This document shows positions 15,239 to 16,363 of a stretch of DNA of 16,363 nt, in pieces (within the stretch, counting starts at the first letter, position 1; each line of letters opens with the position of its first letter). Made by a program: the position numbers and the translations under genes. The DNA comes from JAQIBY01 sp051747965. Lineage in GTDB: Bacteria; Bacteroidota; Bacteroidia; Bacteroidales; ML635J-15. The stretch spans positions 1 through 16,363 of the forward strand of contig JBNJGS010000067.1 of assembly GCA_051747965.1 (NCBI GenBank), in the 5' to 3' direction. The notes beneath the pieces were generated by a model. That model saw nothing but the letters and a program-made list of their open reading frames with translations. It was not told where the DNA came from and did no database searches.

Positions 15239-16363
15239 TCAGATCATCAGTAGATAAAAGAACATAACTGTAATCAGCAGAAAAATGACTGTCAGGCCGG
15301 AACCTGCCCGCAGAAAATCCCTGTTTCTGTATCCACCTGCTGTCATCAGCAAAGCATTGACCTGCTGGGTGGGCAGAATGAATGCATTGGACACACAAAC
15401 TGCAGACATCAGGACAAGAGGCCGTGGATCCAGTCCACTGATTTCAGCCATACCTATCACCATGGGAGCCAGTACCACAATGGCACCAAAATTAGAGATC
15501 AGCAAGGAAAAAACTGTGGAAGTGATACCAATGGTGAATAGCAATACCAGCGTAGAGCTGCCGGAGACCATTTCCATGATTTCCTGAGCGAGAAACATGG
15601 CAGCTCCGCTTTTCTGCATAGCCATGCCCAGCGGAATCAATCCGGCAAGCAGAAATACAATTTTCCACTCAATGGCCTGATAAGCATGTTGCATGCTCAG
15701 AACGCGTCCGAGTATCATGGCTACAGCACCGGAAAAGAAGGCCATGGAGATGGGAAATCCCGCGATGGCAAGACCAATGGCAAGCAAAAAACTCATTACG
15801 GCAAACAGGGATTTGGATGTATTTTTGTCCCCGGACTTAATGGGTGTGGCTACTACGAAATCAATGCTTCTGTCCATCTCAATGATTTTCTCCCATAAAC
15901 CATACACAATGATGGTATCCCCGACAGATATTTTGTGGTCAGAAAAATCTCCGCGCATTTCTTCGCCCTTACTGAAAAGTCTTAAAGGCTCGACAGCAAA
16001 ACGCCGCCGCATCGAAAATTCACGTATGCTTTGCCCGATTGCTTCGGATCGGGGAGGAACAATCACTTCAGCAAATCCCGATTCGTCGGGGTCCCGCAAA
16101 CGGGAAAACCTTTTGAGTGGTGGTTCGGCGATGAGTTTGAATTCTTTTGCAAGCTTTCTGATATTTTCTTCACTGCCGAGAAGTGCAATTTCCTGTCCGG
16201 CTTTAAACCTGGTTTCCCGCCATGGTGCATAAATGACATCACGTTCACCGGAAATGCCGATGATATTTACATTGAATCGTTTCCATATCCCGGATTGTTC
16301 TGTTGTCTGATTGATCAGTGGGCTGTCTTCTGAGATGGAATAGTGCCAGACATTGCCTGGTAA
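15239..16363 (-). CDS. Second SLC13-type transporter with TrkA_C domains, N-terminus cut by the window edge
   Basis: The frame is open from the right edge to the TGA at 15239, giving 374 visible residues; the first membrane half is outside. Visible residues ~1-80 form a TrkA_C domain (NVNIIGISGERDVIYAPW, then FKAGQEIALLGSEE), and ~95-170 a second one (EVIVPPRSEAIGQSIREF, then VGDTIIVYGLWEK). The remaining ~200 residues are the second transmembrane half. Domain order matches the convergent neighbour, so they are paralogues. The key substrate motifs differ: SNFGAIVVLAP replaces NNAATVVLMAP, and LPTQQVN replaces TPIGHQSN. Different substrate or ion coupling is therefore likely. An in-frame TTG at 16099 is not the true start, because homology continues upstream. 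Confidence 0.9.
   Translation of the reverse strand, partial: LPGNVWHYSISEDSPLINQTTEQSGIWKRFNVNIIGISGERDVIYAPWRETRFKAGQEIALLGSEENIRKLAKEFKLIAEPPLKRFSRLRDPDESGFAEVIVPPRSEAIGQSIREFSMRRRFAVEPLRLFSKGEEMRGDFSDHKISVGDTIIVYGLWEKIIEMDRSIDFVVATPIKSGDKNTSKSLFAVMSFLLAIGLAIAGFPISMAFFSGAVAMILGRVLSMQHAYQAIEWKIVFLLAGLIPLGMAMQKSGAAMFLAQEIMEMVSGSSTLVLLFTIGITSTVFSLLISNFGAIVVLAPMVIGMAEISGLDPRPLVLMSAVCVSNAFILPTQQVNALLMTAGGYRNRDFLRAGSGLTVIFLLITVMFFYLLMI

Overview
The window looks like a chromosomal segment of a Bacteroidota bacterium. The reasons are a good TTTG / TAnnTTTG promoter pair, the absence of clear Shine-Dalgarno sequences at most starts, a large secreted FG-GAP plus Ig-repeat protein of the kind this phylum exports, and a GH3-serine hydrolase fusion typical of the phylum. 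No phage, insertion sequence, CRISPR array, rRNA or tRNA was seen.

Layout. (1) Positions 1-4651, minus strand: most of one very large secreted protein, with a signal peptide, about 14 FG-GAP/VCBS-type acidic loops, then a tandem array of 77-residue Ig-like (MBG/YGX-like) repeats that runs off the left edge. It is easy to miss because the frame has no stop in the window. (2) 5155-5940, plus strand: a zinc-ribbon plus SAM-dependent methyltransferase. (3) About 5995-6837, non-coding: a roughly 480-nt minus-strand stretch that folds into many hairpins, including a C(UACG)G and a GAGA tetraloop. It has a promoter-like sequence at its 5' side and a terminator-like hairpin at its 3' end, so it is a candidate large structured RNA. 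A 14-bp palindrome with outlying half-sites and a strong promoter for the next gene follow. (4) 6838-13336, plus strand, a compact gene run: a NagZ-type GH3 fused to a class C serine hydrolase (probable muropeptide recycling), a small outer-membrane barrel-like protein, a cation/proton antiporter, a SlyD-like FKBP isomerase, an unrecognised acidic protein and an MTH1187-type thiamine-binding protein. Several of these overlap by a few bases. (5) 13455-16363: two convergent SLC13-type transporters with internal pairs of TrkA_C domains. They end 14 bp apart, and the second is cut by the right edge.

How they fit together. The GH3-hydrolase and its translationally overlapping barrel partner form a cell-envelope (periplasm/outer membrane) module. 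The antiporter and the two SLC13/TrkA_C proteins handle ions or organic/inorganic anions at the inner membrane. The giant protein is an exported surface or secreted protein, probably using the type IX route, but its C-terminus is outside the window. The most interesting unexplained signal is the structured minus-strand RNA candidate between the methyltransferase and the GH3 gene.
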